A DNA stretch of 64,000 nucleotides from Aquilutibacter rugosus (GCF_036541335.1 NZ_JAZHBO010000001.1:682001-746000); one strand, 5' to 3'; numbered from the stretch's first letter, positions 41,662 through 51,454 are shown. Numbers and translations are program-made. Notes: generated by a model from the sequence alone, not told the origin.

Positions 41662-42366
41662 ATGTCTGATTCCAAGCTGTACCCGAGCGCAGCTGCCGCC
41701 CTTCAGGGCGTAGTTGCAGACAACCAAACCCTTGCTGTTGGGGGGTTCGGCCTCTGCGGCATCCCCGAGGCTCTGATCGCCGCTCTGCGTGACACCGGCG
41801 TCAAAGGTCTCACCGCCATTTCCAACAATGCCGGTGTCGATGGCTTTGGTCTGGGCCAGCTGCTGGAGACGCGTCAGATTTCCAAGATGATCAGCTCCTA
41901 CGTGGGCGAGAACAAGGAATTCGAGCGTCAATATCTGGCGGGCGAGCTGGAGCTCGAGTTCAATCCGCAAGGCACCTTGGCTGAGCGTCTACGCGCCGGT
42001 GGTGCCGGCATTCCGGCCTTCTTTACGGCAACGGGCTACGGCACGATCGTGGCCGAGGGCAAGGAAACCCGCGAATTCAACGGCAAGCAGTACGTCATGG
42101 AAACGGCACTCGTGGCCGATGTCGCACTGGTCAAAGCCTGGAAGGCCGACAAATCGGGCAACCTGGTGTTCCGCAAGACGGCGCGTAACTTCAATCCCGC
42201 CTGTGCCATGGCCGGCAAGGTCTGCATCGTCGAGGTCGAGGAAGTGGTCGAGACGGGTAGCATCGATCCGGATCAGGTACATTTGCCCGGCATCTATGTC
42301 GATCGCATTGTGCTTAATGCGTCGCCCGAAAAGCGCATTGAACAGCGCACCACCCGTCAAGCCTAA
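41662..42366 (+). CDS. scoA: Succinyl-CoA:3-ketoacid CoA transferase subunit A
   Basis: 234 residues; transfers CoA between succinyl-CoA and acetoacetate in ketone or branched-chain metabolism. The CoA-transferase family I alpha-subunit motif VGGFGLCGIPEALIAAL (about 26-42) is clear, followed by NNAGVDGFGLGQL and GTLAERLRAGGAGIPAF. A TAAAAT box (41619-41624) lies upstream of the start. Forms a heterodimer pair with scoB, which begins 14 bases later. Confidence 0.93.
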   Translation: MSDSKLYPSAAAALQGVVADNQTLAVGGFGLCGIPEALIAALRDTGVKGLTAISNNAGVDGFGLGQLLETRQISKMISSYVGENKEFERQYLAGELELEFNPQGTLAERLRAGGAGIPAFFTATGYGTIVAEGKETREFNGKQYVMETALVADVALVKAWKADKSGNLVFRKTARNFNPACAMAGKVCIVEVEEVVETGSIDPDQVHLPGIYVDRIVLNASPEKRIEQRTTRQA

Positions 42367-42380
42367 TCGGAGAGCTGCAA

Positions 42381-43010
42381 ATGGCCTGGACTCATGACCA
42401 AATGGCGCGCCGCGCGGCGCAGGAACTCACCGACGGTGCATACGTCAATCTGGGTATCGGCTTGCCGACTCTGGTTGCCAATTTCATTCCGGAGGGCGTT
42501 GATGTGATGCTGCAATCCGAAAACGGGTTGCTCGGCATCGGTCCCTTCCCGACCGAGGACGAGATCGACGCCGATCTGATCAACGCCGGCAAGCAGACGG
42601 TGACCGCTGCCAAAGGCGCCAGCTTTTTCGGCTCGCACGATTCGTTTGCAATGATCCGCGGCGGCCACATTGATTTGGCCATCCTTGGTGCCATGCAGGT
42701 CACCGACAAGGGCGATCTGGCCAACTGGATGATCCCGGGCAAGATGGTCAAGGGCATGGGTGGCGCAATGGACCTAGTGGCCGGCGTCAAGAAAGTCGTG
42801 GTGCTGATGGAGCATGTCGCCAAGGGCGATGCGCACAAGATCCTGCCGGAGTGCACATTGCCGCTGACGGGTGTGGGCGTCGTCAACCGCATCATCACCG
42901 ATCTGGGCGTCTTTGACGTCACGGAGCAGGGACTGAAGCTCGTGGAGCTGGCCGATGGTGTCACGCGCGAGGAGCTCGACGCCAAGACGGGTGTCGAGCT
43001 GATCGGTTAA
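42381..43010 (+). CDS. scoB: Succinyl-CoA:3-ketoacid CoA transferase subunit B
   Basis: 209 residues; beta subunit carrying the catalytic glutamate in SENGLLGIGPFP (E51 region). GIGLPTLVANFIPEGVDV precedes it and GGHIDLAILGAMQVTDKGDLANW follows (about 94-116). Overlaps the mutarotase gene by one base (TAATG). Confidence 0.94.
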   Translation: MAWTHDQMARRAAQELTDGAYVNLGIGLPTLVANFIPEGVDVMLQSENGLLGIGPFPTEDEIDADLINAGKQTVTAAKGASFFGSHDSFAMIRGGHIDLAILGAMQVTDKGDLANWMIPGKMVKGMGGAMDLVAGVKKVVVLMEHVAKGDAHKILPECTLPLTGVGVVNRIITDLGVFDVTEQGLKLVELADGVTREELDAKTGVELIG

Positions 43011-43804
43011 TGCTGCCGATCCTGGAACTCCGGTCCAAGGGCGGCCGATCGACGGCCCGGGTGTCATCGTTCGGAGCGCGTCTGATCGACTGGACGTTCG
43101 AGGGTCAACCGCATTTGTTTATGCCGCAAGCAGGCGCTGCCGATGAGATGGTGGCGCCGCACGGTGGCGTGCCGGTGCTGTTTCCGCAATTCGGTCTATT
43201 CGGTCCCGGGCGCAAGCATGGCGTGGTGCGGGATCGCGACTGGCGCGTCGAGGAACAGGGCGAATCCTCCTGCCTGTTACGCACTCGGTTGCGTGGCGAG
43301 GATGGCGATTTCGACGTGTTTCTGCGCGTAGATCTGCACGATGACGGTCCGGATCTGTCGTTCTCGGCTGTGAATGTGGGCACGCAGTCGCAGTCGTTTA
43401 CTGCAGGCTTGCACACGTATCTGCGCGTACCGAACATTGAAACCACGCTCCTCGAAGGTCTCGAAGCCGTAGCCTACGAAGACGCGCTGCAGAATCTGAC
43501 TCCGGTCGAGCCGGCGTGGGTGCCGCTGACGGCGCCTGTCAATGTGGACCGAGTGTACGTCGCAACGCCACGGCGACTCCAATTACGCACGCCCGATTTC
43601 GCGCTACTGCTGGAGCAAAGCGGATTCCATGACACCGTGGTGTGGAATCCGGGCCCTGAGATCGCGAAGACGTTTGCGGATTTGAACGATGGTGAGTGGC
43701 GCACGTTTTTATGCGTCGAGGCGGCACAGATTCGGCCGCCTGTGACCTTGGGCCCGATGGACACCTGGTACGGCACCCAAAAAATACGCCGGCTCGCTGC
43801 TTAA
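43010..43804 (+). CDS. Hexose-6-phosphate mutarotase / aldose 1-epimerase-like protein
   Basis: 264 residues of the YeaD-like mutarotase superfamily. Seen: SFGARLIDWTFEGQPHLF, GGVPVLFPQFGLFG (substrate loop), HGVVRDRDW with the likely catalytic histidine, AGLHTYLRV, and DTVVWNPGPEIAKTFADL followed by FLCVEAAQ with the catalytic glutamate. The start overlaps scoB, so it is co-transcribed with the CoA transferase although the functions have no clear link. Confidence 0.85.
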   Translation: MLPILELRSKGGRSTARVSSFGARLIDWTFEGQPHLFMPQAGAADEMVAPHGGVPVLFPQFGLFGPGRKHGVVRDRDWRVEEQGESSCLLRTRLRGEDGDFDVFLRVDLHDDGPDLSFSAVNVGTQSQSFTAGLHTYLRVPNIETTLLEGLEAVAYEDALQNLTPVEPAWVPLTAPVNVDRVYVATPRRLQLRTPDFALLLEQSGFHDTVVWNPGPEIAKTFADLNDGEWRTFLCVEAAQIRPPVTLGPMDTWYGTQKIRRLAA

Positions 43805-43822
43805 GCGTAGCCGACGTGGTTA

Positions 43823-43857
43823 CAGCGCTCGCCCTAAGAAATTAGCGGCGAGCGCTG
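43823..43857. terminator. Long hairpin between converging genes
   Basis: Stem CAGCGCTCGCC / GGCGAGCGCTG, 11 bp perfect, extended by CTAA-GAAA-TTAG with a GNRA-type tetraloop. It lies exactly between the converging ends of the mutarotase and valS genes but lacks a T-run; a bidirectional transcription barrier is likely. Confidence 0.6.
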
Positions 43858-43863
43858 ACTGAC

Positions 43864-46659
43864 TTACAGTTTGGCGCGGGTTGCCGACAGGCCCTCGAAC
43901 TGGGCGCGCCAGTCGACCAGACGCTGACGCTCCTGTTCCACGACGGCTGCCGGTGCATTGGCCACAAACGTGTCCGATGCCAGCTTGCTCTCACACTTGG
44001 TGATCTCGACCGAGATGCGCTTGAGCTCTTTGTCCAGACGCGCGCGCTCGGCGTCGAGGTCGACCAGGCCTTCGAGCGGGACCAGCAGGGACATGTCGCC
44101 GACCACCGCAGCCGCAGCCGGCGGCGCATCAGTACCGGCGGCCAGAACCCGGATGGATTCGATCTTGTTGAGGAAACGAATGGCCGCATCGAACTTGGCC
44201 AGTCGTGCGGTATCCGATGCCGACGGCGAACCGATCAGCAGGTTAACCTGCTTGCCGGGCGAGACGTTCAACTCCGAACGCACGCGGCGCAGGGACGAGA
44301 CTACGGCGCGCAGCCATTCGACATCGGCAGTCGCACCGGCGTAAGCGCTGACATCGGTTGCTTGCGGATACGACTGCGTCATCAGCGAGCCTTGCAGCCC
44401 CAGACGCGGCGCTACGGCTTGCCACAGCTGTTCGGTCACGAACGGAATTAGCGGATGCAGCAGACGCAGCAGCGCATCGAGCACGATCAGCAATGTCTTA
44501 CGCGTCGAAACGGCGGCGGACGATTGCGCATCGGCCAGGGCAGGCTTGGTCAGTTCCAGGAACCAGTCGCAGAACGTGGTCCAGGCAAAGTCATAGACGC
44601 TTTGTGCCAGCAAGTCGAAACGGTAGGCCGCGAAGTGTTCGGCCACTTCGGTCGAGGTGCGCGACAGCTCGGACAGGATCCAGCGTTCGGCGTCGGTTTC
44701 CGGCACGTGGGGCACGGACAGATCGACCGTCATGCCTTCGGTATTCATCAGCACAAAGCGCGTGGCGTTCCACAGCTTGTTGCAGAAGTTCTTGTAGCCC
44801 TCGGCGCGTCCCATGTCGAACTTGACGTCACGACCGGGGCCGGCCAGCGACGCCATGGTCAGACGCAGAGCATCGGCACCGTGCGGCGCAATGCCTTGAG
44901 GAAACTCTTTGCGCGTGGCCTTTTCGATCTTGGGCGCATCGGTCGGCTTGAGCAGCCCCGAGGTGCGCTTGGCCACCAGTGCATCGGCGCTGATGCCGTC
45001 AATGATGTCCAGCGGATCCAGCACGTTGCCCTTGGACTTGGACATCTTCTTGCCGTCTTTGTCGCGGACCAGACCGGTGATGTAAACGTCCTTGAACGGC
45101 ACTTGGCCGACCAGTTCGTCCGTCATCATGATCATGCGGGCGACCCAGAAGAAAATGATGTCAAAGCCGGTGACCAGCACCGAGGTTGGCAGATTGGAGT
45201 CAAAGCCGCGCGCGCTCATCAGCTCGGCGTTAGGCCAGCCTTGCGTGGAGAACGGGAACATGGCCGAGGAGAACCAGGTTTCCAGCACGTCGGCTTCTTG
45301 GCGCAATGCCACGGAATCGCTCAGACCGTTGGTCTCACGCACTTCGGCCTCGTTGCGGCCAACAAACACACGGCCTTGCTCGTCGTACCACGCCGGAATG
45401 CGATGACCCCACCACAGCTGACGCGAGATGGTCCAGTCCTGAATGTTTTCGAGCCAATGACGATACGTGCTAACCCAGTTCGAAGGCACGAACCGCACAT
45501 CGCCCTTCTCGACGATTTCGAGACCGCGGCGCCCCAGCTCATCCATCTTCACGAACCACTGATCGGTGAGATACGGTTCGATCACCTGACCGCTGCGATC
45601 ACCGCGCGGCACTTGCAGTTTGTGCGGCTTGGTTTCGATCAGAGCACCCGCCGACTCCAGGTCTTCGACCATCAGCTTGCGCGCTGCGAAGCGATCCAGG
45701 CCACGGTAGGCAGACGGGATTTCATCGAGCGTATCAATGATGTGGGCGGTGTCGGTGAGGATGTTGATCACCGGCAGGTTGTGGCGTTGACCGACGGCGT
45801 TGTCGTTAAAGTCGTGCGCAGGAGTGACCTTGACCACGCCGGTACCGAACTCGCGGTCGACGTAATCATCGGCAATCACCGGCACTTCGCGGCCGATCAG
45901 CGGCACGCGTACGCGCTTGCCGATCAGACCGGTGTAACGCTCGTCTTCGGGGTGGACCATGACGGCGGTATCGCCGAGCAGCGTTTCCGGACGCGTGGTG
46001 GCCACGATGACGTGATCGGGTTCACCGGCTTGCGGATCGACCACGTCGTAGCGGATTGACCACAGCGAACCGTCTTCCTCTTCGGAGACGACCTCGAGAT
46101 CGGAGATGGCGGTCTTGAGCACCGGATCCCAGTTGACCAGGCGTTGGCCACGATAAATCAGGCCCTTTTCGTGCAAACGGACGAAGGCTTCGATCACCGC
46201 GTCCGAGGCCATCGGATCCATGGTGAACACAGAGCGCGACCAGTCGCCTGAAGCGCCGAGACGACGCATCTGCCGTTCAATGGTGTCGCCCGACTGGCCC
46301 TTCCATTCCCAGACTTTGGCAATGAAGGCATCGCGGCCCAGCGACTCGCGCGTTTCGCCCTGACCGGCGATGGCCAGATTGCGCGAGACGACCATTTCGG
46401 TGGCGATACCGGCGTGGTCGGTACCCATCTGCCACAAGGTGCGGTAACCGCGCATGCGGTGATAGCGCACCAGGGTATCCATTAGGGTGTGCTGGAACGC
46501 GTGACCCATGTGCAGGGTGCCGGTGACGTTTGGCGGCGGCAAAAGCACGGTGTACGCTTCGCCGTTGCCCTGCGGCCGAAACAGCCCCTGCGACTCCCAC
46601 TTTACGTACAGGTCGCTTTCAAAGCTGCCGGGTTCATAGCTGGGTTGCAGGGTGGTCAT
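43864..46659 (-). CDS. valS: Valyl-tRNA synthetase
   Basis: 931 residues, class I synthetase. The HIGH motif appears as PPPNVTGTLHMGHA (HMGH), the KMSKS loop as GKKMSKSKGNVLDPLD, with the CP1 editing domain between (TRPETLLGDTAVMVHPED). A C-terminal coiled-coil arm (LERARLDKELKRI-type) is present. ATG 46659 starts the conserved MTTLQPSYEPGSFE; the open frame further upstream overlaps holC. Third gene of pepA-holC-valS. Confidence 0.97.
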   Translation of the reverse strand: MTTLQPSYEPGSFESDLYVKWESQGLFRPQGNGEAYTVLLPPPNVTGTLHMGHAFQHTLMDTLVRYHRMRGYRTLWQMGTDHAGIATEMVVSRNLAIAGQGETRESLGRDAFIAKVWEWKGQSGDTIERQMRRLGASGDWSRSVFTMDPMASDAVIEAFVRLHEKGLIYRGQRLVNWDPVLKTAISDLEVVSEEEDGSLWSIRYDVVDPQAGEPDHVIVATTRPETLLGDTAVMVHPEDERYTGLIGKRVRVPLIGREVPVIADDYVDREFGTGVVKVTPAHDFNDNAVGQRHNLPVINILTDTAHIIDTLDEIPSAYRGLDRFAARKLMVEDLESAGALIETKPHKLQVPRGDRSGQVIEPYLTDQWFVKMDELGRRGLEIVEKGDVRFVPSNWVSTYRHWLENIQDWTISRQLWWGHRIPAWYDEQGRVFVGRNEAEVRETNGLSDSVALRQEADVLETWFSSAMFPFSTQGWPNAELMSARGFDSNLPTSVLVTGFDIIFFWVARMIMMTDELVGQVPFKDVYITGLVRDKDGKKMSKSKGNVLDPLDIIDGISADALVAKRTSGLLKPTDAPKIEKATRKEFPQGIAPHGADALRLTMASLAGPGRDVKFDMGRAEGYKNFCNKLWNATRFVLMNTEGMTVDLSVPHVPETDAERWILSELSRTSTEVAEHFAAYRFDLLAQSVYDFAWTTFCDWFLELTKPALADAQSSAAVSTRKTLLIVLDALLRLLHPLIPFVTEQLWQAVAPRLGLQGSLMTQSYPQATDVSAYAGATADVEWLRAVVSSLRRVRSELNVSPGKQVNLLIGSPSASDTARLAKFDAAIRFLNKIESIRVLAAGTDAPPAAAAVVGDMSLLVPLEGLVDLDAERARLDKELKRISVEITKCESKLASDTFVANAPAAVVEQERQRLVDWRAQFEGLSATRAKL

Positions 46660-46702
46660 AGGGATAACGGCCGAGTAATTGGAGTTAAAGGATTCAAGAC
46701 AG

Positions 46703-47134
46703 TCACATGTCGAACTTCTGCAGTGCCATGCCGCGTGCTTTGTAATCACGCCAGCGGGCCCGCAGCGGTTCGCGCGCCGATTCATCGTCGGGGACGACTT
46801 CGAGCACACGCTCAAACGAGCCGGCGACCGCATCGTCACGCAAATTGATCACGACCGGACGCAACGGGGTGTCGTGTTCGGGCGCGGCAATCAGGACGGG
46901 AGTCAGGTCATCCTGCTCGTCACTGACGATCTGATGCGGAATATAAGCGTCGGGATCAAACGACCACAGCAAATCGTCGAGTGCCTCGGCTTGCTCCGCA
47001 TCACGTGCACGAATCAGAGTCCACAGACCCGCACTGTTGGCCTTGCGGGCCAGTTCGCAGACCAGCAGCAAGGGCTCCTGCTTAAAGCGGTCTTTGCTGA
47101 TGACATAGAAGTCAGCGCGGGGCGTGGGGCTCAT
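46703..47134 (-). CDS. holC: DNA polymerase III chi subunit (HolC)
   Basis: 143 residues; links the clamp loader to single-stranded-DNA-binding protein. Seen: RADFYVISKDRFKQEPLLLV at the start, then ARDAEQAEALDDLLWSFDPD with the FIPH-like motif YIPHQ, and RARWRDYKARGMALQKFDM at the C-terminus. The order pepA-holC-valS is conserved across gammaproteobacteria. Confidence 0.92.
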   Translation of the reverse strand: MSPTPRADFYVISKDRFKQEPLLLVCELARKANSAGLWTLIRARDAEQAEALDDLLWSFDPDAYIPHQIVSDEQDDLTPVLIAAPEHDTPLRPVVINLRDDAVAGSFERVLEVVPDDESAREPLRARWRDYKARGMALQKFDM

Positions 47135-47174
47135 GGGCAGTTTTGTCGGTTAATTAAGGCACTTCGAAGGCAGA

Positions 47175-48671
47175 TCAGGCGCTCGGAGCCGCAGCGCGGT
47201 CCATCAGCCATTGCGACAGCAGTCCGACCGGGCGACCGGTGGCCATGCCGCGCTTGCCTTCGTCCGAAGCCGAGCCGGCGATGTCCAGGTGAGCCCAGCG
47301 CTGGCCTTCGGTGAAGCGAGCCAGGAAGCAACCGGCCGTAATCGCACCGGCCCAACGGCCACCGATGTTGTACACATCGGCAAAGGTCGAATCGATCATG
47401 GACTGGTATTCGTCCCACAGCGGCAGGCGCCAGGCGCGGTCGAATACTTCTTCACCGGCGTTCAGCAGTTCGCCGGCCAGGTCATCGTGCTTGGACATCA
47501 GGCCCGACGCGTACTTGCCCAGTGCGACCATGCAGGCACCGGTCAACGTGGCGACATCTACCAGGGCAGCCGGTTCAAAACGTTGCGCGTAGGTCAGCGC
47601 ATCGCACAGGATCAGACGGCCTTCGGCATCGGTGTTGCCGACTTCGATGGTTTTGCCGGACATGCTGGTCAGCACATCGGACGGGCGATAGGCATCTGCA
47701 TCGGGCATGTTTTCGACGGCCGGTACGATCACGTGCAGATTGACCGGCAGGTTCAGGCCGACAGTGGCGACAAAGGTGCCCATCACGGTGGCGGCGCCAC
47801 ACATGTCGAACTTCATTTCCTCGATACCGCCCTGGGTCTTGAGGTTGATGCCACCGGTATCAAAGGTGATGCCCTTGCCGACCAGCACATAAGGCTTGGC
47901 GTCGCCGGCGCCGTTATACGACAGCACAATCAGCTTGGGACGATTGGCCGAACCGCGGCCCACGGCCAGCAGCGAACCCATGCCCAGCTCCTGCATCTGA
48001 TGCTCGTTGAGCACCTCGCACGAAGTGGTCGGGAACTTGGCCGCAAACTTAGTGGCTTGCTCAGCCAAGTACGACGGATTGCAGATATTGGGCGGCAAAT
48101 TGCCCAGTTCGCGCGCGAAGCGCACACCGTTGCTCACTGCAATGCCTTGCGACAGGGCCAACTCATCGTCACCCAGAACAGTCCAGCGCTCCAGACGCGG
48201 CTCGGCCTTGGCCTTTTCACGGGCAGCGGCGCCGAGCGTGGCATCGTAACGGTAATTGGCGTGATCAGCAGCAATGATGGCTTGGCGGACGGCCCAGGCA
48301 GTGTCGCGGCCCTTGACCCGCACTTCGGCGATGGCGAACACGGCGTGCGCAGCGGGACCGGCCTTGAGGAAGCGGGCGGCATCGCCCACGGCCTTGAGGT
48401 ATTGCGGGACGGCAAACAGCTCTGGCTTGCCCAGGCCAATGACCAGCACGCGCGGCGCGGTAACGCCCGGCAGGTCATGCAGCAGGGTCGTCTTGCCGGT
48501 CTTGCCGCTGACATCGCCGCGGGTCAGCAGGGCGGTCAGGCGACCGCCCGAGGCGGAATCAATGGCAGCTGCGGAGGCGCTGAGCGTATTATCGGCGAAC
48601 ACACCGACCACGATGCAGTCAGCGGCGATAGAGGCGACGGCCTCACGAGTCAGATCGTATTGCAAGCTCAT
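47175..48671 (-). CDS. pepA: Leucyl aminopeptidase (PepA)
   Basis: 498 residues, M17 family. The two-metal active site is visible: VGKGITFDTGGINLK (Lys and Asp ligands) and NTDAEGRLILCDAL, the family signature. The E. coli homologue also acts as a DNA-binding accessory factor in XerCD recombination at cer/carAB; interestingly xerD is in the same neighbourhood, though divergent. A promoter with ideal spacing lies upstream. Confidence 0.96.
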   Translation of the reverse strand: MSLQYDLTREAVASIAADCIVVGVFADNTLSASAAAIDSASGGRLTALLTRGDVSGKTGKTTLLHDLPGVTAPRVLVIGLGKPELFAVPQYLKAVGDAARFLKAGPAAHAVFAIAEVRVKGRDTAWAVRQAIIAADHANYRYDATLGAAAREKAKAEPRLERWTVLGDDELALSQGIAVSNGVRFARELGNLPPNICNPSYLAEQATKFAAKFPTTSCEVLNEHQMQELGMGSLLAVGRGSANRPKLIVLSYNGAGDAKPYVLVGKGITFDTGGINLKTQGGIEEMKFDMCGAATVMGTFVATVGLNLPVNLHVIVPAVENMPDADAYRPSDVLTSMSGKTIEVGNTDAEGRLILCDALTYAQRFEPAALVDVATLTGACMVALGKYASGLMSKHDDLAGELLNAGEEVFDRAWRLPLWDEYQSMIDSTFADVYNIGGRWAGAITAGCFLARFTEGQRWAHLDIAGSASDEGKRGMATGRPVGLLSQWLMDRAAAPSA

Positions 48672-48711
48672 TAATCGCGGGTCCCGTAAATCTCGTTAAA
48701 ATGAACCGTAT

Positions 48712-48740
48712 ATTTTAGCCCATGCGGGCTACTCACCCAA
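48712..48740 (-). promoter_or_regulatory. Sigma70-type promoter of pepA-holC-valS
   Basis: Read on the minus strand: -35 TTGGGT (48740-48735) and -10 TAAAAT (48717-48712) with a 17-base spacer, 41 bases before the pepA start. The lptF promoter on the other strand must lie in the same 88-base gap; a TACACT box (48747-48752) would give an almost leaderless message. Confidence 0.65.
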
Positions 48741-48759
48741 CGGCGGTACACTCCGATCT

Positions 48760-49869
48760 ATGGCCAAACTCGATTCGTATCTGACCAAAGAACTGGCCGG
48801 AGCCACGTTTGCCACCGCCATTGTGCTGTTTGTGGTGTCGGTCGGCGCCGCTTTTACCGATGTGCTGCGCGACATTGCCGAGGGCAAGGTCCCGGCCGGC
48901 ATGATGTTGTCGCAGCTGGGGCTGGTGCTAGTGGGCGCCACGCCCATCATCCTGCCCTTGGCGCTCATGCTCGGAATCATGCTGGCCGTAGGTCGGCTCT
49001 ACCGCGATTCGGAAATGCCGGTCATTCACGCTGCCGGCGTTGGCCCCAAGCGCTTTTTGCGGCCACTGATGTATGTGGTAGTGCCGATTCTGCTGGTCGT
49101 GGGCATTGCCTCGATCTGGCTGGGTCCGGCGGCCAAGGCCGAATCGGCCAAAATGATCTCGGCCGCCAACCGCAATCTGGTGGTGGCCGGGCTGACGCCG
49201 GGCTCGTTCACGGAGTTGCCCAACGGGGCCGGTGTGGTCTTCGTCGGATCTACAAATGACGAGGGCTCGGACCTCTCCGACATCTTTGTCTATCGCCAAA
49301 ACGAAAGGCGCATGGACATCACCTCGGCGCCCAACGCGAGCGTGGTGATTGATGACAATGGTCGTCGCTTCATCTCGTTAAAAGATGGCTTTGAGGTCGA
49401 GGGCCCGCGCGACGGCAGCAAGGATTACCGCCTGCTGCGCTATAAAAAGAACGATGTGCTGATGCCCGAGGGCGAGCGCAAGTACGACGCCAACGCGCCG
49501 GAATTCAGGCCGTTTCTGAGCCTGGTTGGCGATTCCGATCCGCAGGCCCAGGCGCAGCTGCACTACCGTCTGACGCCGCTGTTCCTGACCTTGGCCTTTG
49601 CGCTGATGGCGGTGCCCTTGGCTCGCAGTATGCCGCGCCAGGCGCGCTACGGGCGGGTCATGTTCGGGTTTTTGCTGTACATGGTCGCATTCGACCTGAT
49701 GCTGCTCTCGCGCAACTGGATCGAAGACGGCAAGTTGTCCGGCAGTCTTGGCATGTGGTGGATCTCGCTGCCCTTACTCATTGCAGGCGTGTATATGTAT
49801 CTGCGCGATGGCCGTGTGGCCAGCCCCAAGATTGCGCTGCCGATCCTCCGTAAAGGGGGGGCTGCATGA
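48760..49869 (+). CDS. lptF: LPS export ABC transporter permease LptF
   Basis: 369 residues; with LptG and LptB extracts LPS from the inner membrane. Seen: an N-terminal LDSYLTKELAGATFATAIVLF membrane entry, the second pair of membrane segments, a large periplasmic beta-jellyroll (about 140-260) and the C-terminal segments beginning YRLTPLFLTLAFALMAVPLA. Overlaps lptG (ATGA). An LPS export permease fits with the O-antigen locus in the same window. Confidence 0.92.
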   Translation: MAKLDSYLTKELAGATFATAIVLFVVSVGAAFTDVLRDIAEGKVPAGMMLSQLGLVLVGATPIILPLALMLGIMLAVGRLYRDSEMPVIHAAGVGPKRFLRPLMYVVVPILLVVGIASIWLGPAAKAESAKMISAANRNLVVAGLTPGSFTELPNGAGVVFVGSTNDEGSDLSDIFVYRQNERRMDITSAPNASVVIDDNGRRFISLKDGFEVEGPRDGSKDYRLLRYKKNDVLMPEGERKYDANAPEFRPFLSLVGDSDPQAQAQLHYRLTPLFLTLAFALMAVPLARSMPRQARYGRVMFGFLLYMVAFDLMLLSRNWIEDGKLSGSLGMWWISLPLLIAGVYMYLRDGRVASPKIALPILRKGGAA

Positions 49870-50966
49870 GGTTAGTGCCGAAAATCCACGACTTGTACGT
49901 TGGTCGTACCGTGCTGCTAATGGTCGTCGGCGTTTGGGCCGTCATGCTCGGTCTGGACCTGACGCTGGGCTTTGCCGATGAATTCAACCGCGTCGGCAAG
50001 GGCAACTACGGCGTGCTGCAGGCCATTACGTACATGGTGTACACCGTCCCACGACGCCTGTATCAGCTGTTCCCCTACGCGGCGGTGATCGGTGCGCTGA
50101 TGGCGCTCGGTAATCTGGCCGCCTCTTCGGAGCTGACGGCGCTGCGGGCCCTGGGTCTGTCGCGTCGGCGTCTGGGCCTGTCGGTGGCGGCAGCAATTGC
50201 TCTGCTGACCGCGCTGATGGTGATTTCCGGTGAGACGCTGGGCCCCTGGGGCGAGCGCGCGGCTGATGCCTTGCGTGCCTCCAAGACCTCTAAAGACATG
50301 ATCGTGGCGCGTTACTCGGGCGTTTGGGCGCGCGAGGGCGAGTTCATCATCAACGCGCAAGGCGGCCAGGAAAAAGATGACGGCAAGCGCAGCTGGGTGG
50401 AGCTGCAGGATTTGCGTCTGTTCGAGTTCGCACCCAACGGGCAGCTCAAGACCATTACCCATGCCAAGACCGGCGTGCATACCGGCGATGGCTGGGATCT
50501 AAGCCAAGTCACTAAGACCACGTTCGCCGAGCGGTCCATTAAAGAGGACAAATTGGCCAGCATGCATTGGGTATCCAAGCTCGATGCGACCTCGCTCGGT
50601 GCGGACATTGATCGGCCGCGCTATTTGAGCGCGCAGCAACTCAAGGCCGGTATGGAATACCGTGAGCGCAACAAGCTCAAAGCCTCCGATTTCGAAGAGT
50701 TTTACTGGGGCCGCTGGTTCTATCCCATCAATATTCTGGCCTTGTGCCTGGCGGCCATTCCATTCGCCTTCGGCACCTTGCGTTCGGGCGGTTTGGGCAA
50801 GCGACTGTTTATCGGCATTGTGTTCGGCTTGGCGTTCTTCCTGCTGCAATCGACCTTTGTCGAGTTTGCCAAGGTCTACAAGCTGGATTTGCGCGTGGGT
50901 TACGCCGTGCCAACGGTGGTGATGCTGCTGTTTGCGTACTACCTGTTCCGGCGCAAGTCCGGATGA
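49866..50966 (+). CDS. lptG: LPS export ABC transporter permease LptG
   Basis: 366 residues, paralogue of LptF. Seen: HDLYVGRTVLLMVVGVWAVM, LYQLFPYAAVIGALMALGNLA with the coupling-helix region ELTALRALGLSRRRLGLSV, a periplasmic jellyroll, and the C-terminal WGRWFYPINILALCLAAIPFAFGTLR membrane part. Coupled to lptF at the start and to the RDD gene at the stop (ATGA). Confidence 0.93.
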   Translation: MRLVPKIHDLYVGRTVLLMVVGVWAVMLGLDLTLGFADEFNRVGKGNYGVLQAITYMVYTVPRRLYQLFPYAAVIGALMALGNLAASSELTALRALGLSRRRLGLSVAAAIALLTALMVISGETLGPWGERAADALRASKTSKDMIVARYSGVWAREGEFIINAQGGQEKDDGKRSWVELQDLRLFEFAPNGQLKTITHAKTGVHTGDGWDLSQVTKTTFAERSIKEDKLASMHWVSKLDATSLGADIDRPRYLSAQQLKAGMEYRERNKLKASDFEEFYWGRWFYPINILALCLAAIPFAFGTLRSGGLGKRLFIGIVFGLAFFLLQSTFVEFAKVYKLDLRVGYAVPTVVMLLFAYYLFRRKSG

Positions 50967-51454
50967 GGGAGCAGGCGCTTCCGCAACAAGGCACGCAATT
51001 CCCTGCCGCTGTGCCTGCTCGAATCGGCCGCCGTCTCATCGGACTGGTTTATGACCTATTCCCGGCGATGGCGCTGTGGTTTGTGATCGTGGTGCTGTTT
51101 CTGGCCTTGCATTACTGGCGCTTGAGCGCAACGCAGGGCGCAGCCTATGCGCAGCAGCATGCGGCGATTCTGCCCGGCGGTTTGGAGTCGTTTGTGCTGT
51201 TCTGCGCCTTGTTCGGCATCACCGGGTTGTATGCCACCGTCAGCTGGCATCGTGGTGGGCAGACCATTGGCATGAAGCCGTTCCGCAGCTACGTGGTCGA
51301 TGAGCGCGGTGAGTTTGCTTCGTACCGGCAATTATGGGTCCGGTTTCTGGCAGGCCTGATTGCCTTGCCGCTTGGCTTTTGGGTGGCGTATTTCCGCAAG
51401 GATCGCCTAACCCTTCACGATCTGATCTCGCACACTCGCTTCATTAAGCGCTGA
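50963..51454 (+). CDS. RDD family membrane protein
   Basis: 163 residues with two or three membrane segments. RRLIGLVYDLFPAMALWFVIV gives the Arg-Asp of the RDD family, followed by GGQTIGMKPFRSYVV and RFLAGLIALPLGFWVAYF and a DLISHTRFI end. Function of RDD proteins is generally unclear; some act in transport. Start overlaps the lptG stop, and its stop overlaps the xerD start, so it is part of the lpt-xerD operon. Confidence 0.85.
   Translation: MREQALPQQGTQFPAAVPARIGRRLIGLVYDLFPAMALWFVIVVLFLALHYWRLSATQGAAYAQQHAAILPGGLESFVLFCALFGITGLYATVSWHRGGQTIGMKPFRSYVVDERGEFASYRQLWVRFLAGLIALPLGFWVAYFRKDRLTLHDLISHTRFIKR

Noticed and set aside
46660..46839. Longer ValS start
   Set aside because: The extra residues overlap holC and do not resemble ValS; MTTLQPSYEPG at 46659 is the conserved N-terminus.
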